64,000 nt of DNA from Daucus carota subsp. sativus. Its lineage: Eukaryota; Streptophyta; Magnoliopsida; Apiales; Apiaceae. The position numbers and the translations under genes are program-made. Below the pieces are notes generated by a model. The model did not search any database and was not told the origin of the DNA. It worked only from the letters and a program-made list of their open reading frames with translations. This document shows positions 49,521 to 63,400 of the stretch, piece after piece. The stretch is from contig NC_030381.2 of NCBI RefSeq assembly GCF_001625215.2, forward strand, positions 48,073,214-48,137,213, written 5' to 3'. How positions within the stretch are numbered: the stretch's first letter is position 1; the number at the start of each line of letters is the position of its first letter.

Positions 49521-52500
49521 ATGGATTTAAGTCAAGTAACCAATGTCACGGAGTTTGAGGCAATTGCAAAGAAGAAACTGCCCAAGATGGTTTACGACTA
49601 TTTTGCATCAGGTGCTGAGGATGAATGGACCCTCAAAGAGAACCGCAGTGCATTCTCCCGGATACTGTATGCATTTTTTGTAGCTTGTTATTTTCCTCTT
49701 TGCCTATTGATTTTAATTCAAATGATTGAGTTGGTGCTAATATGTATTGACCATATACGAAATACCACTGGGGGAGAGTTGAAATCATGTTTTCTCTTGG
49801 GGATGTGAACTTTTACTTTTAGATTAATTCTCCAGCTGATTTCTACTGATCATAACCTCTTAATGATTATCTTGCAATTTATTATTTCTTAATCAGGTTC
49901 CGACCCCGTATCCTCATAGACGTAAGCAGCATAGACATAAGCACAACTATTTTGGGCTTCAATGTTTCGATGCCTATTATGATTGCTCCCACTGCTATGC
50001 AAAAAATGGCTCATCCTGAAGGTATATACCCCTATTATGTTGGCATTGATCGTTTCTCCAAGGGGATGCTCTAGTAGTGTACATTGTCTTTGTGCAAACA
50101 TAGAACGATACGATGCCTGTTTTATCACATGTACCTTAAACATATAAATTGAGGCATACATACTTTAGAATGTGAAATAACCAGTTTAATTGGACTGAAA
50201 GCCTTCCTATAACTTTTGGTGGCTAAGGCCTGTATTTTTGTGCAGCTTCTTTGCAGATTGTATACATTACTATTATACTCGATTGTGTTCCTTTACCGCA
50301 CTGTCCTTTCTCTCACTGAATATAATTTTAGCTAACAAGATATTATTAGGCTTATTTTTAAGCGAACAACTTATAATATAATATTTTATTTGGTTTGGAT
50401 CTTATTCAAAGTTGCATCGTTATGCAGGAGAGTTTGCAATAGCAAGAGCAGCATCTTCTGCTAGTACAATCATGGTTAGTTTGTCACTTGTGCTTAGCTT
50501 GTTTATACATCCTAACAAATCAGACTTTACTCCACCATAACATCAAATTCTAGGTGGACCACCGTGCTCATATGACAGAGTCCAGTACCATGCTTGCAAA
50601 TGCTCTTTCATTCCATATTGGTTTCTACTTATGTTTGATTCTTTCTTGCAGACACTATCCTCATGGGGTACTTCCAGCATCGAAGAGGTAGCGTCAACTG
50701 GACCTGGCCTACGGTTTTTCCAGCTCTATGTAAGATTGATGAATCCATTGCCTACATCCGTTATTTTCATGGTTTCTGACCTATAAGAAACAATTTCACA
50801 AATCTGGTTGGGTAAAGTCTAGTTATAAAAATATGATAACAAGCAACTACAATGCACACAGTTTGCAAATTACCAATGATATTAATTTAAACATTAAACC
50901 TACAATGCATGCAGTTGTCAAATTGCCATTGAAACAATTTAATCATTGATAAGTAAGTCATTACTGTGCATTACCCCCAGAAGGTTTCCTAGTACGAGTA
51001 ACTCATAGGTGTCTTATTGTTCCCTCAGTAAGTTTAAGTTCTGGTTAGATTTTATAACACATTCCCACCTTTTACAACATAATTCAGAATTTACTTGCAT
51101 TTTGTTATTGCACAATATGAGCATCTAATTTTATCATCCATGACCTGTCTGATCAGACTTTAATTGATATTCAGGTTTACAAAGACAGAAACGTGGTAAG
51201 AAACCTAGTAAAGAGAGCTGAAAAGGCTGGGTACAAGGCAATTGCCCTTACTGTAGATACTCCAAGGCTTGGGAGGAGGGAAGCAGATTTTAAAAACAGG
51301 TGCACTATGACAAATAAAGACACTTGAATGGCTTTGCTGAACTTCTGTGCCTTTTGTTTCATTTGATTGGATTTGATAGCTAGCTAAAGTTTACTGCCTT
51401 TTTCTGCTTTGTGCTAACTTTTTATGTACCGTCTCTGTTAGGTTCAATTTGCCACCACACTTGACACTCAAAAACTTTGAGGGCATGGACATTGGCAAAT
51501 TTGACAAGGTAATTGTAATGAAATACTGGTAATACCAATACAGGGTGGTTCTTGAAGTTGGTTCATTGATCACAAATTTTATGTTTTTTTTTTTTTTTTG
51601 CACAGAATGCAGAAGATTCTGGACTAACCAAATATGTTGCTGGTCTAGTTGACCGATCTCTTAGCTGGAAGGTGATATCGATTTTATATTCAGTGATTGT
51701 GTATACTTTCCTAATTATTTTTTCAAATTACTAACGGAAAAGCTTTTTGAACAGGATATTGCATGGCTTAAAACGATTACTCACTTGCCAATTCTAGTGA
51801 AGGGTGTGATAACTGCTGAGGATGGTGAGTCATTCAGTATTTGTTACCCATTTTCTCTCTACTTATTGTATGCCACAATCCCGTAATTAATTTACTTTGT
51901 CCTTTTGCAAATAATTCAGCTAAGATAGCAGTACAGACCGGAGCAGCAGGGATTATTGTCTCAAATCATGGCGCACGACAACTTGACTATGTACCTGCAA
52001 CTATTATGGCTTTGGAAGAGGTCATTCTGCCTGCTCTGTTTTAGTAACATTATTTTGAGTTTGTTCTCTTAAAAGAGAGGTTTTAAAACATAGTTCAACA
52101 TTAAAAAGAACATTGTCGAAACATATATATTACAATTATATTGTTCCTTTCGCTAAACCATATTACATGAGCATCTTGATGTCTTCATGCATCATCATGT
52201 ATTAAGGGTTATCTACTTGCACAATCAATCATCAAGTTTACATATGCTTTTGATCTATGTCTTAATAATCTCTTGAAGTTTTATGGCTTTTTAATTCATT
52301 CTATATACAGGTAGTCCAAGCTGTACAAGGTAAAATTCCAGTATTTCTTGATGGCGGGGTTCGGCGTGGCACGGATGTCTTCAAGGCCTTGGCCCTGGGG
52401 GCAGCTGGCATATTTGTAAGTAAAAAATATCCTGACTCGCATTGTTAACTAGTTAAATAGTTAGTCGCATCACAACCAGTTCTGTTCAGTTTCATTATCA

Positions 52501-53360
52501 CATGAGTTGTAAATACGATTCTCGTAAACAGATAGCAGTCTAATGGGCGTAATTAACCCGTACTCTATGCACAAAATTTTAAGCCACATAAGCACAGAAT
52601 ATTTTTTTCCTGAAGATATAGATGCTGTAAATTATCCTCAATCAAGGTTTTATCAGTATCTGAGGTTTTCTTTATTAAAATAGGGGCCAAAGGGGCCATG
52701 GCCCACCCCTAAGGCCCCTATAATATCAATACATTTTACATTTTATATGTATATTTTTTGTTAAAAGTTATATAAAATTTTAATTTTTGGCCCACCACCA
52801 ACTGTTAAATATATCACATATATGATTTGATTCACTTTTTTCTTTTTAATATTGATATTATAATAGATGAATTTCGGGATTTTAAACTATTCAGGGTGCT
52901 GTTTTGATTTATATTATATACAAGTTACTTTATATCTTCATTTTTGTATCATATATGTTTGAATACTATTTTGAGTTGGCCACCGTCGAGATTGAGGTCC
53001 GGCTTCGTCCCTGCTGTTACCAGGGTTAGTTTGTCGTTTTGAGTAGTTAGTGAATGCCCTAAACTTACCACTCGAAGTTTCTATTTGTGATCATCTTTTA
53101 TGTCTGGTAACTGGTAAGGACAAAGGCTAGACACGAATCTTGTTTGTAATTAATTACTAATTCTGTAATTTCAGGTTGGAAGGCCTATAATTTGGTCGTT
53201 GGCAGCTGATGGTGAGGCTGGTGTGAGTAAAGCACTTGAGATGCTACGTGAGGAGTTTGAGCTAACTATGGCATTGAGTGGATGCCGCTCAATCAAAGAG
53301 ATCACACGCAAACATATCACAGCACCATGGGATCGTGCTCAGATCACACCAAGGTTATAA
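49521..53360 (+). CDS. Peroxisomal (S)-2-hydroxy-acid oxidase (glycolate oxidase), 371 aa
   Basis: Coding exons: 49521-49666, 49897-50021, 50428-50474, 50652-50729, 51175-51299, 51442-51508, 51606-51671, 51755-51824, 51920-52020, 52311-52415, 53175-53360; total 1116 nt. FMN-dependent oxidase fold: [14 protein letters not shown] near residue 25 (active-site Tyr), [37 protein letters not shown] (second Tyr), [22 protein letters not shown] (Lys), [11 protein letters not shown] (catalytic His and Arg), [20 protein letters not shown] and GRPIIWSLA. It ends in PRL, a plausible peroxisomal targeting signal. The reaction is glycolate to glyoxylate plus hydrogen peroxide in photorespiration; divergence from the leaf GLO1/2 type leaves lactate or long-chain hydroxy acids open as substrates. 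The gene is intact. Confidence 0.93.
52670..53030. repeat. Probable degraded transposon fragment in the last intron of the oxidase gene
   Basis: GGGGCCAAAGGGGCCATGGCC and, later, TTGAGTTGGCCACC and GGCTTCGTCCCTG are typical of degraded repeats in plant introns. The last intron (759 nt) is the longest of the gene. No ends or target duplication could be fixed. Confidence 0.35.
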
Positions 53361-54413
53361 GTTCCATCAAATTAAACAGAATGGACCAAACATTGCTGTT
53401 CAGGAGCTGCCCTATTGTTTAGTATATGATCATCTCTTTAGAGTTGTGATGTGTATAATTCTTTCAGCCTCAATAAAGTTCTCAGCAACAGTTATACATC
53501 CCCGGGTAGCTGCTCATTGTACTGCCCCTTCAATTATGTGAGACTTGAAGTGATTGTCAATTTTTGTGTTTCTTGTAGTGGTGGAAAAGTGAATTATTTT
53601 TGTTTTAGGCCTTGGCTATGTTGTGGAAATAACATTGCCATCAGGACCTGCATATAGAGCCACTGTTAAGATTTAAGCCTCTGGTTTCCGAATAAAATTT
53701 ACTACGCCAGTACTTCAGCTGCTGATGTTAGTAGCCCATAAACATACCAAATGGTGTAACAATGTTACAGTTAGTTCGAAATATAGATTGAAAAATTAGA
53801 GTTATATTCATCACATCATTAAAAAGTAAATATAATTGGAGTGTTAAAATTAAGTAGAAGTGAAATTTGTATTGAAAATAATTAGATAGTACATTATGAA
53901 TAAGATAAATTTGAAATAAGATATATAATTAATTATTGGAGATACGGTGATATTTTAGTGATACAGACATACAGTGATTACTAATATGTTATAAAAATTA
54001 TATATTTATTTATATTAAATTTTTATAATCGAAATATGATATATAATTGGCTAGTTGATTGAACAAAAGCTTTACTTAAATTAATTAATTAATTAATAAT
54101 ATAACTATATTAATTTTCATTAATGTTATAATGATATAAACTCTGTTATAGAATTGATAAAATATATTATATTTTCAATAAGAAAAATAAGAATAATTTT
54201 TAAGAGCCTTGGTTCTTTGTTTCAAAAAAAAAAAAAAAGAGCCTTGGTTCTTTAATTTCAGATAATTCCGACAACAACGCACTTAAAAAACCAAAGGGGG
54301 TCACCGGTCACCACACTGAAATTCAAAAAAACACAATTGAAATTCCCGAAACCCCAATTCAAAAACCTCATCTCTCTCTCTCTCTCTCAATCACTCCCTG
54401 GATCGAGAGAGAA
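53361..54413. other. Spacer between the oxidase gene and CDC27
   Basis: The first 300 bases are probably 3' untranslated region of the oxidase gene. Then AT-rich sequence follows, with AAGAGCCTTGGTTCTTT repeated at about 54202 and 54237. The CDC27 leader has a CT repeat just before the ATG. Confidence 0.45.
54370..54388 (+). repeat. (CT)n tract in the CDC27 leader
   Basis: Run of TC/CT dinucleotides 25 nt before the ATG, a common feature of plant 5' leaders and core promoters. Confidence 0.8.
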
Positions 54414-57400
54414 ATGGAGACGATGCTAATCGACTGTGTACAAAACAGTCTCCGTCACTTGCTCTACCGCAACGCTATTTTCATGTGCGAGCGTCTCTGT
54501 GCTGAGTTTCCTTCCGAGGTACAAACGTATACTTCTTTAATTATCTCTGTTAATTGCGTTTTTAATTACTTTTTCGCGTTATTTAATTGTTTCTTTTTTG
54601 TTATTACTTAGTTTTAAATCTCGATAATTGCTTGAGAAACTAGCTCATATTGTTTGTTATTTGTGAAGGTACTGTATATGTAATACTCGTAATTAGTTTA
54701 TATCTATTGTTGTTTATGGTTATCGAGGCTAATAGAATTTATCGAGCTGTTATTTTAGCTTTAATATAGTGCATCGGATATATGTGCTAGGTTGTTTTTC
54801 TCTGTTTCTGTTAGATATTGTCTGCGTCAGGTTGATGGTTGTGGTTGTGTGCTTCTGTTAGAAATATGTTCCGTATTATGATAGGCTGAAATCGGAATGT
54901 ACTGTGTTTGTAAGATATACAGTTTTGCCGGCTATTTGTTATATATGGTTTTGTCATTTGTCGTCAGCTGGAGCTGGGTAAATAGAGGTTGTAGATTCCA
55001 TGTACAACTATTATCTCTTTTTTAGCTAGGACACCTTGTTATAGAATCATATTATTGAGATTAAACAGGACAAATAATTGACTCAAAATTGCAATCAAAT
55101 TCAGTGGTCAGCGTGTGTGCATATAAACAGTGTTATCACATACTTGGTCCACATACATAATTTCATTGACCTACACAAAATTACATTATCTGGAAACAAA
55201 ATAACCGGATTCATCCACCGGAAATATGAACAATATCATTCCAAGTAACAAATATGTGTTCAATTCGTACATAGATTAAATCTCGAAAAGCGTGAAGAGA
55301 GATAGAGAGAGATGTGAATCGAACCGTTATGCGTTGAAGCGTGAAGCCAGAGAGAGGGAGAAGGAGGGAGAGAGAGGGAGGGAGGGAGGGGAGAGTTCTG
55401 CCTTACTTTTAATATTGCTGTTTATGTCTTGTAATCGCCTACCAGTATATTCTGTATAGTAAGGATTGTGTATTTTGGGAATACCAAACACAAAAGTAAT
55501 TTAACCCTGAGGGATAAACATTTGATATAGCTACAATCCTTCGATGTAGTCATTAGTTCTATGCTATATTATTACTTATTCTGGTTCAGAAATATAACCT
55601 TATTCAGTCAAATATTGTTCTAGAAGTTCCAGTCTGCATCATATATGTACATTCTTGTAGTCTTCTTCTCAAACTTCATTTTGTGAACTTATCTATCAGA
55701 AGGATTTGTGTACTTGGAGAGGAATCTTGGACATGCCTGCTGTCACTAGCTCTATATCTGCACCGACTTTAAACTCTTAATTTACCGTTAACGTCACTTG
55801 GTTAAGAAGCATTGTTTACATGTTAATTTTTTTCCTTTCAATGAGTCATTATTATTATTTCTTATTAATTTTTTTGGATATGCCATGGATTATAATTGAA
55901 TACAGACAAATTCGCAACTGCTAGCAGCGTGTTACTTGCAAGACAATAAAGCGTACTCTGCTTATCATATTCTAAAGGGTACGCATATTTTACTTTATTT
56001 TCACAAGTACATCGATTTTACCTCCAGATTTTTCCCATCTTGTTAATATATATAGTAGATCTTGTAATACTGTAAAAGATATAATTCTGAAATTTCATCT
56101 ATACCTCTAAGCAACACTCATCCATGATCTCTTTGCTGTTATTTTCCTTAATTAATGAAGGAACACAACAGCCTGAATCCAGATATCTCTTTGCCATGGC
56201 ATGCTTTCAGATGGATTTGCTAAATGAAGCTGAAACAGCACTGTGTCCTGCTAGCGAGCCTAGTGCAGAGGTATCAATTATTTTTATCATGAAATAAGTG
56301 TCTATATATGTTAATTTAGAGCCACTATATTACAGAGATAATATCTGAAACAATTCACTTGCTGAATGCATGGTAGTTTAATTCCTGTCAAAACTTAGGC
56401 CCCATTTGTTTAGAGCTTAATGATAGCTTAATGAAGTTAACTGACCGCTTAAGCTGATTCATCTCATTTGGCAACTTTTTTCACAGAACTTAACCTGCTG
56501 AGCGAAACATATAAAGTGCTGACCCATTCCGGCTTGAATTTCTATCTCAACAGTTCAGCAGTGTATATTAACGCAAAGTAGTATGGGGAAAAAATAAATT
56601 AATACTGATTTTGTAGCTTTGTGGTGTGAAAAAAATAATTAGTTATTACTTATTTACATGAAGCCATTAAAAGATTCTTTCATTGTTTATTTATTAATAT
56701 AGATTTTTTTTATAATTTTCTCAATTCAAATAAAATATGATTATATTCAGTGACATAATAATAATTATTATTATATGACAATTACTTAAGCTCAAATTAA
56801 TTAATTAATTAATTAATGAGAAAATTAGGAAATAAAATCAATCAGATATAATTAAAATTTATTTGTCAAATGATATTTACTATTCAGCATTCAGATATTT
56901 TATTGATTCAGATTATTCAGATATATTATTCAGTCAGATATAACTCATTCAGATTTGCCAAATGACCCCTTAGAAAATGGTTACTACACAATTATCCTCA
57001 TCTTGTCTTCAGCTTGACATCTTTATCATATTACGTGGTCCTAATTGAATTTAATCACTTATATATGCAGGTTCCAAATGGTGCTGCTGGTCATTATCTT
57101 ATTGGTCTCATCTATAGGTTCCTCACGATTTTCCTGTAGTTACTCAAAGCATGTCTTTACTATGTTTTCTTCAACGATCTTTTTATTTGTTTATGTTATT
57201 ATTTTACATAAGCAGTAAATGTTGATTACGTATTCTGTTAATGCCATTTACCATGCAGATATTGTATGTTGTGAGCTGTGCAATCAATAAATTTCTAGAA
57301 GCACTTTGTATTCACATTGTGTCGCTCAAGTTCTAAAAATATATTTAATATTCTGGTAGTATTTTTAAGCTTTGGTATCAAGAATTTAATGAAGCACTTG

Positions 57401-60400
57401 GTTACTTATGAAATAGTGGACTTAGAGCAAATTAAAGTGCATGGTAGATATGGTTTGCAATCATCTACTCAGGGAATGCGGTGTTCTTGTGCTTCTTTCT
57501 TATGTAACCCTTACAAAGGATTTTTGTGTACCAAGTCCTTTTGCAGCTATATTTGACAGACCAACCATATATGCTAAGCCTGTAAGCTATACAAGTTACT
57601 ATTTAGAAAGCTTTTCCAATGTATCTAATGTTCACCTCAAAGTTTGAATTATAAGAAACATTAATAATGTAAGTTTAAATTTGCATGACTGTATGCTGTG
57701 GCTGTGCATATCTTTTTTCCCCATATAGATCATGTGTAGAAGTAGAAGGTCTCCGGTGTTACTTAAAGTTTCTTCTTTTCAGGTATACTGATAGAAGAAG
57801 AAGTGCTGTGCATCACTTTAAACAAGCCTTATCAGTTGACCCATTATTTTGGGCGGCATATGAAGAGCTGTGTGTATTAGGTTAGTGGCAAGATTTCCTG
57901 AAGGAGATATGTATTTTCTAGCGCATGCATAATGCAGCATAAATCTATCCAATTTGACCACTGAAATCACGTGCTACGGAATATAGTAAATGTTAGACTG
58001 ATGGTTGTGTTGTGTGGCAATTTCGGGTAACAAGTCGTGTTCGTGTCAACAATCGGGTCGATTTCGGTCAAGCTAAAATCACTTAGAATTGAATAAAACT
58101 GAAAATTGAAATTCTTAGAAATGAAATTCCAATTTCGGGTTTTGGGTTTTGTCTCAGTAAATCGGGTTGCGGGTTCGGGTCGTGTCTGATATTGCCACCG
58201 TAGGGCAAGTGCTAAGAGAAATAATGCACACACATACACATACACATACACATACACATTAATGTCAACGTTATAAAGGGTCCTCATGTTTTGTTAATTT
58301 AATTGCACAAAGCACGATATATGTCATTATGAGTTGGTAATACCTTCATTCTTCTCAAATGTGCTGTTTCATGGCTTAATGTTAACCTTATATTGTCAAA
58401 GTGGTGTTGAATGTTGTAAACTTGTAGCTTAATAAATTATATATTAGCTAGGTGCTTGCACTGTCTTTTTTTAATCTTTTTTATTTATAGGCGAAAGTAC
58501 CAACTTGCTATCAATGATGTATACCATTCTCCTATGCTCAGCTCAAGATATTTTTTCTACAGGTGCTGCTGAAGAGGGGAATGCAATTTTTGGTGAATCA
58601 GCATCACTGTATGTTCAAAAGCTATACTCGGGTCATGCTGTGGTTTCCCAGAGCATGCTGTCATCTACTGAAAATAAAATTTCAGTTTCGGTGAGAAATT
58701 TAAGTCCACATGACCCAAGTCCAAGGCAAGTAAAGAATATGCACAGTAATACTTTGAAAGATAACTCTGGAAGTTATCATGGAACAGCTTTGTCTGTAGG
58801 AGCTTCTGGTCAGTTTATCAATGGAAGTTCTGCCAATATGACGTTTTACAGCACTCCTTCTCCAATGACTGCACAGGTTCTTTATCCAATTGTACATGTT
58901 CCTGTTCATGTTTGTTTTCCATAAAATGTTTGGCAAAATTATTTGCTATATTGCTTTATTATTGATTTTCTTTTGTTTGGGTGCTGTTAAGCAGTCGTTC
59001 TGCTATGGTTTTTTTATATTAAATTTGGTTGCACAGCTTCTTTTTGGATTAACTCTCTTTTCTTTCTTCCGCTACTTTCTTTTCTTGATCGCTGAGTTAT
59101 ATTATTGGCTTCTAGAAATATGTCAGGTGCTGGGCATTGCCAATCTTTTGAAGCCTTTGTTAATAGATATTTACCCTTATCTATAATGTTCATCATCTTT
59201 GTATAACTATTTGCTAAATCAGTGTTTCAATAAAAGTGTCTTGACTGCATTATTTGCATATAAACACATTAGTTGATGACTGCTATTGTAAGTCTGTAAC
59301 AATGACAATGTGTTGAACATAAAACACTGTTTTTTATTCTTTTATACAACTTCCAGGATAGGAATTTTTATTGAATATATGTCCTCTGCAGTATTGTATT
59401 AAGCACAAAGGTATAATGTTGAACAATTCTATAATCCCCCTTCCTTATTGCTTCTTATATTATGCTTAATATGTCAGCTTTATCAAGTAACTTTTCAAGC
59501 CTGTTTTTGGGGGTGGGGGTGGGGTTCTCCCAAGTTAAGATCTTATCTGGATTCTGGAGAACATGTGACTTTATTTCTTCACTGACTAAACCCTTATTCT
59601 GGGAAATAGCTTCAATTCCTGAACACCCTCCTTTTCTTGATACTGTTCACCTGAAAATTTTACTTTTCTTTGATGGGAGACTGCGATATTTCAAGGGAAT
59701 GACAGTGGTTTTTCTTTTCTCTGATCAGCCCTTCATATTCTACTTACCTAACTGCCTTTCTTGGGAAAGCATATGTTGATGTATTAAGATAAATAATAGT
59801 TCTCATTGTTCTGATAAAATGCAGATATCAGCTGTTGCTCCGCCTCCTATATATAGAAATATGCAAGCAAATGGTCCACATCCGAGCTTACTTGGTAATG
59901 ATGGGTCCTCAAGGTCCACAATAAACACAACTATGCAAGCCCCTCGAAGAAAGTTTGTGGATGAGGGAAAATTAAGAAAGGTTATAAAACAGTTTTACTG
60001 ATTCAGTACTCTTGCTATTATTGTTCTGCCTATCCTGATATAGTGTAGTACTTTGTTCTTAAGTGTTGTAACACCCCAACACTTTACATTTTACTCTATC
60101 TTGCTCATGTGTTCCGTTTTAGTAACACCATCACAGGGTTCATTTTCTCTAATTCAATGGGTGGCTGGACATATTTGTTTCCAGATTTCAGGAAAGTTAT
60201 TTGATTCAGGCCCAAGACGAAGCACGAGACTTGCTGGAGAATCAGGACCCAACACAGGCTCAAGTACAGCATCATCTACTGGAAATGGAACTAGTCACTC
60301 CTCAAAGTATCCTGGTGCCTCAAAGTTGGGCTCTGTTGCATCTCGTTCTGCGACTTTCCGGAAGGGACAAGCTCGGGGTTCTGAAAGTACTGATGAAGGT

Positions 60401-63400
60401 GAGATATACTGATTGTATTAGTTCCCAGTATTTTGCTTCTTGAGCATATACAGTTTCTGGCTTTCTGCTACTAGCGACATTTAGCATAATTAGATATGTT
60501 TGAAGTTTTGAACCACCTAATAGATGGTAGAGCCGGCCACATGGGCGGTACAGCAATGGCCCGAACCGTTGAAAAAGCCGGCCAAAGCCGCACCAAAAGG
60601 GGCTGGTCTCAACCCGGCACGAACTGCAGTAACCAACGAGCCGGTTACGAGTTTGATATTCCGAAAATGTGAACCGGCATGGAACGTCCCGGGTCCCTGA
60701 CCCGGCACGGCCCGGTGGTTTTGTATTATAAAGATAAATCCTGATTTTCTGAAGTTGTTATGTGTCTTCCATATGCGATCACATCTTTTAACCTTGACAT
60801 TACTGACATGTGTCTTGAAGCAGATGATACACCCTTCACACCCAGGTACGGTTTATCTGACTTAGTTACTCACACTTTAGTGTAGGCAATATAAGTTTAA
60901 CAATGACCTAATATTTTATTAAATTTACGTATAAAAATTGAACTTAAAAAAAGAAACCGCCCAACCCCCCGGGCTCGCCGCAGTGTTGCATGGTTCATGG
61001 GCCCTCGTTCCCGAACACGATTCCTCTTCAAACCAGATCACCCGGATCACGCTCTACTTCGGTGACTTCAACGATCCATCTTTGACTTAAGTGATATAAT
61101 AAAGGAAGATAACTTGACACTATCTTGATTAAAATTAATTTTAAAAACGTACTTCAGTAAAAGAAACAAGAAAAGGAAGGAGTTGGTAAGATGATAAAAA
61201 GACAAACGAGACATGCATTGGTTAAGAGGATTTAAATCCCCTTATAAATACGTATTGAATGTCCTCAGTAACCTTAAATTTTCATTTTCTGATTAACTTA
61301 CTTCAGTAACCTTAAATTTTCATTTTCTGATTAACTTACTTCTGAATTTTCAGGTAAATAAATATTTTAATTATAAAAACCATACCTAGACTTTATATTG
61401 TATATTAAAAATCACTAAAAAGTGTCCCTTATATCGACCCGCGACTCGGATTCACGGGTCATCGTAACCGATTCATAAAAACTAACGTTTTATGTACCCG
61501 ATCCCATACCACGTACTCGAACGAACAGTGAACCATGCAACACTGGCTAGCCGTGTGGGTCACGGGTTACCTTTTTCCGACTCGCAACCTGGCACGGCAC
61601 GTCTCACCTAATAGTAGTGCCGATTCTGTGCCTGAGCTGAACGAGCACGGCGTGGCTTCAACCTGGCCCAGCTCTAACCGCCCATGTGGCCGGCTCTAAT
61701 AAACGGTTTTGCTTGATTTTTCATTTAAATGGTTTAATATGGTATGACTATTGTTTATAAATGCAAGCATTGAGAATCATTTTGGTCTGTGTACATTTTG
61801 TTACATGTTTAATTATCATTCAGTATGTATCCTAAGAGTACTAAGATTGACTATTTTCTATCCTTTTCTCTATCATGTGATTATTGTCAATATTGCAGGG
61901 GTTCAACAAGAGAATTATGATGATTCCCATCCTAGTATAACGACAAGTTCCACATCATCACTTGCATGTGATACCAAATCCCTTGAAGAAGGGATCTTGA
62001 TGACCACAGGGGGGATTATTATGAGTGAATCACAAGCTATAACTGGCGCTTCAGACTTAATAACACTCTTGGCTATTCTTGGGGAAGGTTATAGACTTTT
62101 GTGCATGTATAGTTGCCAGGTATTGCACAGTGATAGCTGAAATTATATTGTAGTTTTGTTTATTATTTATTCCTCCTATTTTTAATTTATGTTTTTTGTT
62201 AGCACAGGATGCGCTGGATGTTTACCGAAGACTTCCGCATAAGCATTATAACACTGGCTGGGTCCTTTCTCAGGTGATATGGCTTCTATACCTGAAATTT
62301 CATCTGTAAATTTTTTGTTCTTCACTTGCATTGATATTAGATTTAACGGCAAGACTTCTTTAGTCTTAAAGATCCCGAATAGTGCATGTTACTACAGCCG
62401 CGTGATTTTGCTCCAATACACAGTTTGATCTACTATTGACATCCAAAGCTTATCTGGGAAGTGGTGACCTACTTTGGGACTGAGAATATTTCCTGGTTTA
62501 TTTTAGTGCCTGTCTAGTAGTCTCCACTATCACCTATGTTTTACACCTGGCAATTCGTTCGGATCGTGTACTTTCGTGTCGTGTACCTTTTCGTGTCGTG
62601 TACTCAAAGACCAAACACAAAACTGACCCGTTTAGCGTTCGTGTATTTTCGTGTCGTGTACCTCCGTTTTCGTGTCGTTCTCGTATCGTGTTTCGTGTAA
62701 AATCAAATTTTAAATATAAATATAAATAAATATATAAATTAATGTAAACATTAGATTTCTAGGCAAAAAATTTACAAAATTATATGAAATATATATATTT
62801 AAATCATTTATACTTATAATATTATAAATTATGCATTATTTTAAAAGAAAATATACATATATTTATTATAAAATATATAAAAGAAAATATACATATATTT
62901 ATTAAATATAAATAAATATATAAATTAATGTAAACATTAGATTTCTAGGCAAAAAATTTACAAAATTATATGAAATATATATATTTAAATCATTTATACT
63001 TATAATATTATAAATTATGCATTATTTTAAAAGAAAATATACATATATTTATTATAAAATATACATATTTATAATTAAATATCAATATTTAATTATAAAA
63101 TTATATTTATTTCGTGTACCTCGTGTCGTGTCCTGTACGGTTATACCCAAAGGGTAAACACAAAACCAACACGACATCTCAGTCGTGTACTTCGTGCTCG
63201 TGTATTTTTCGTGTCGTGTACTCAAAATGCAAACACAGACACTAAATTTTCATGTCGTTTTCGTGTCGTATGAAAAATTCAATGGTATAGAATCAAGAAC
63301 TTTTGGGGTGGATGCGTATGTTTTTTTATTTGATATCAACTTATGGGTACTTCAGTACACACTATTATCTAGCAGTATATAGAGTTGCTATTATCCCAGG

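Noticed and set aside
53278-53541. 87-codon frame overlapping the end of the oxidase gene
   Set aside because: Shadow of the last exon in another frame, running into the 3' untranslated region.
60061-60130. TGTTGTAACACCCC, resembling the start of some retrotransposon LTRs
   Set aside because: No matching second LTR, primer-binding site or 5S-like sequence; it lies in a normal CDC27 intron.
60824-60845. 22-nt possible microexon of CDC27
   Set aside because: Its use would break the reading frame; joining 60398 directly to 61899 keeps the frame and matches the family. Kept only as an observation.
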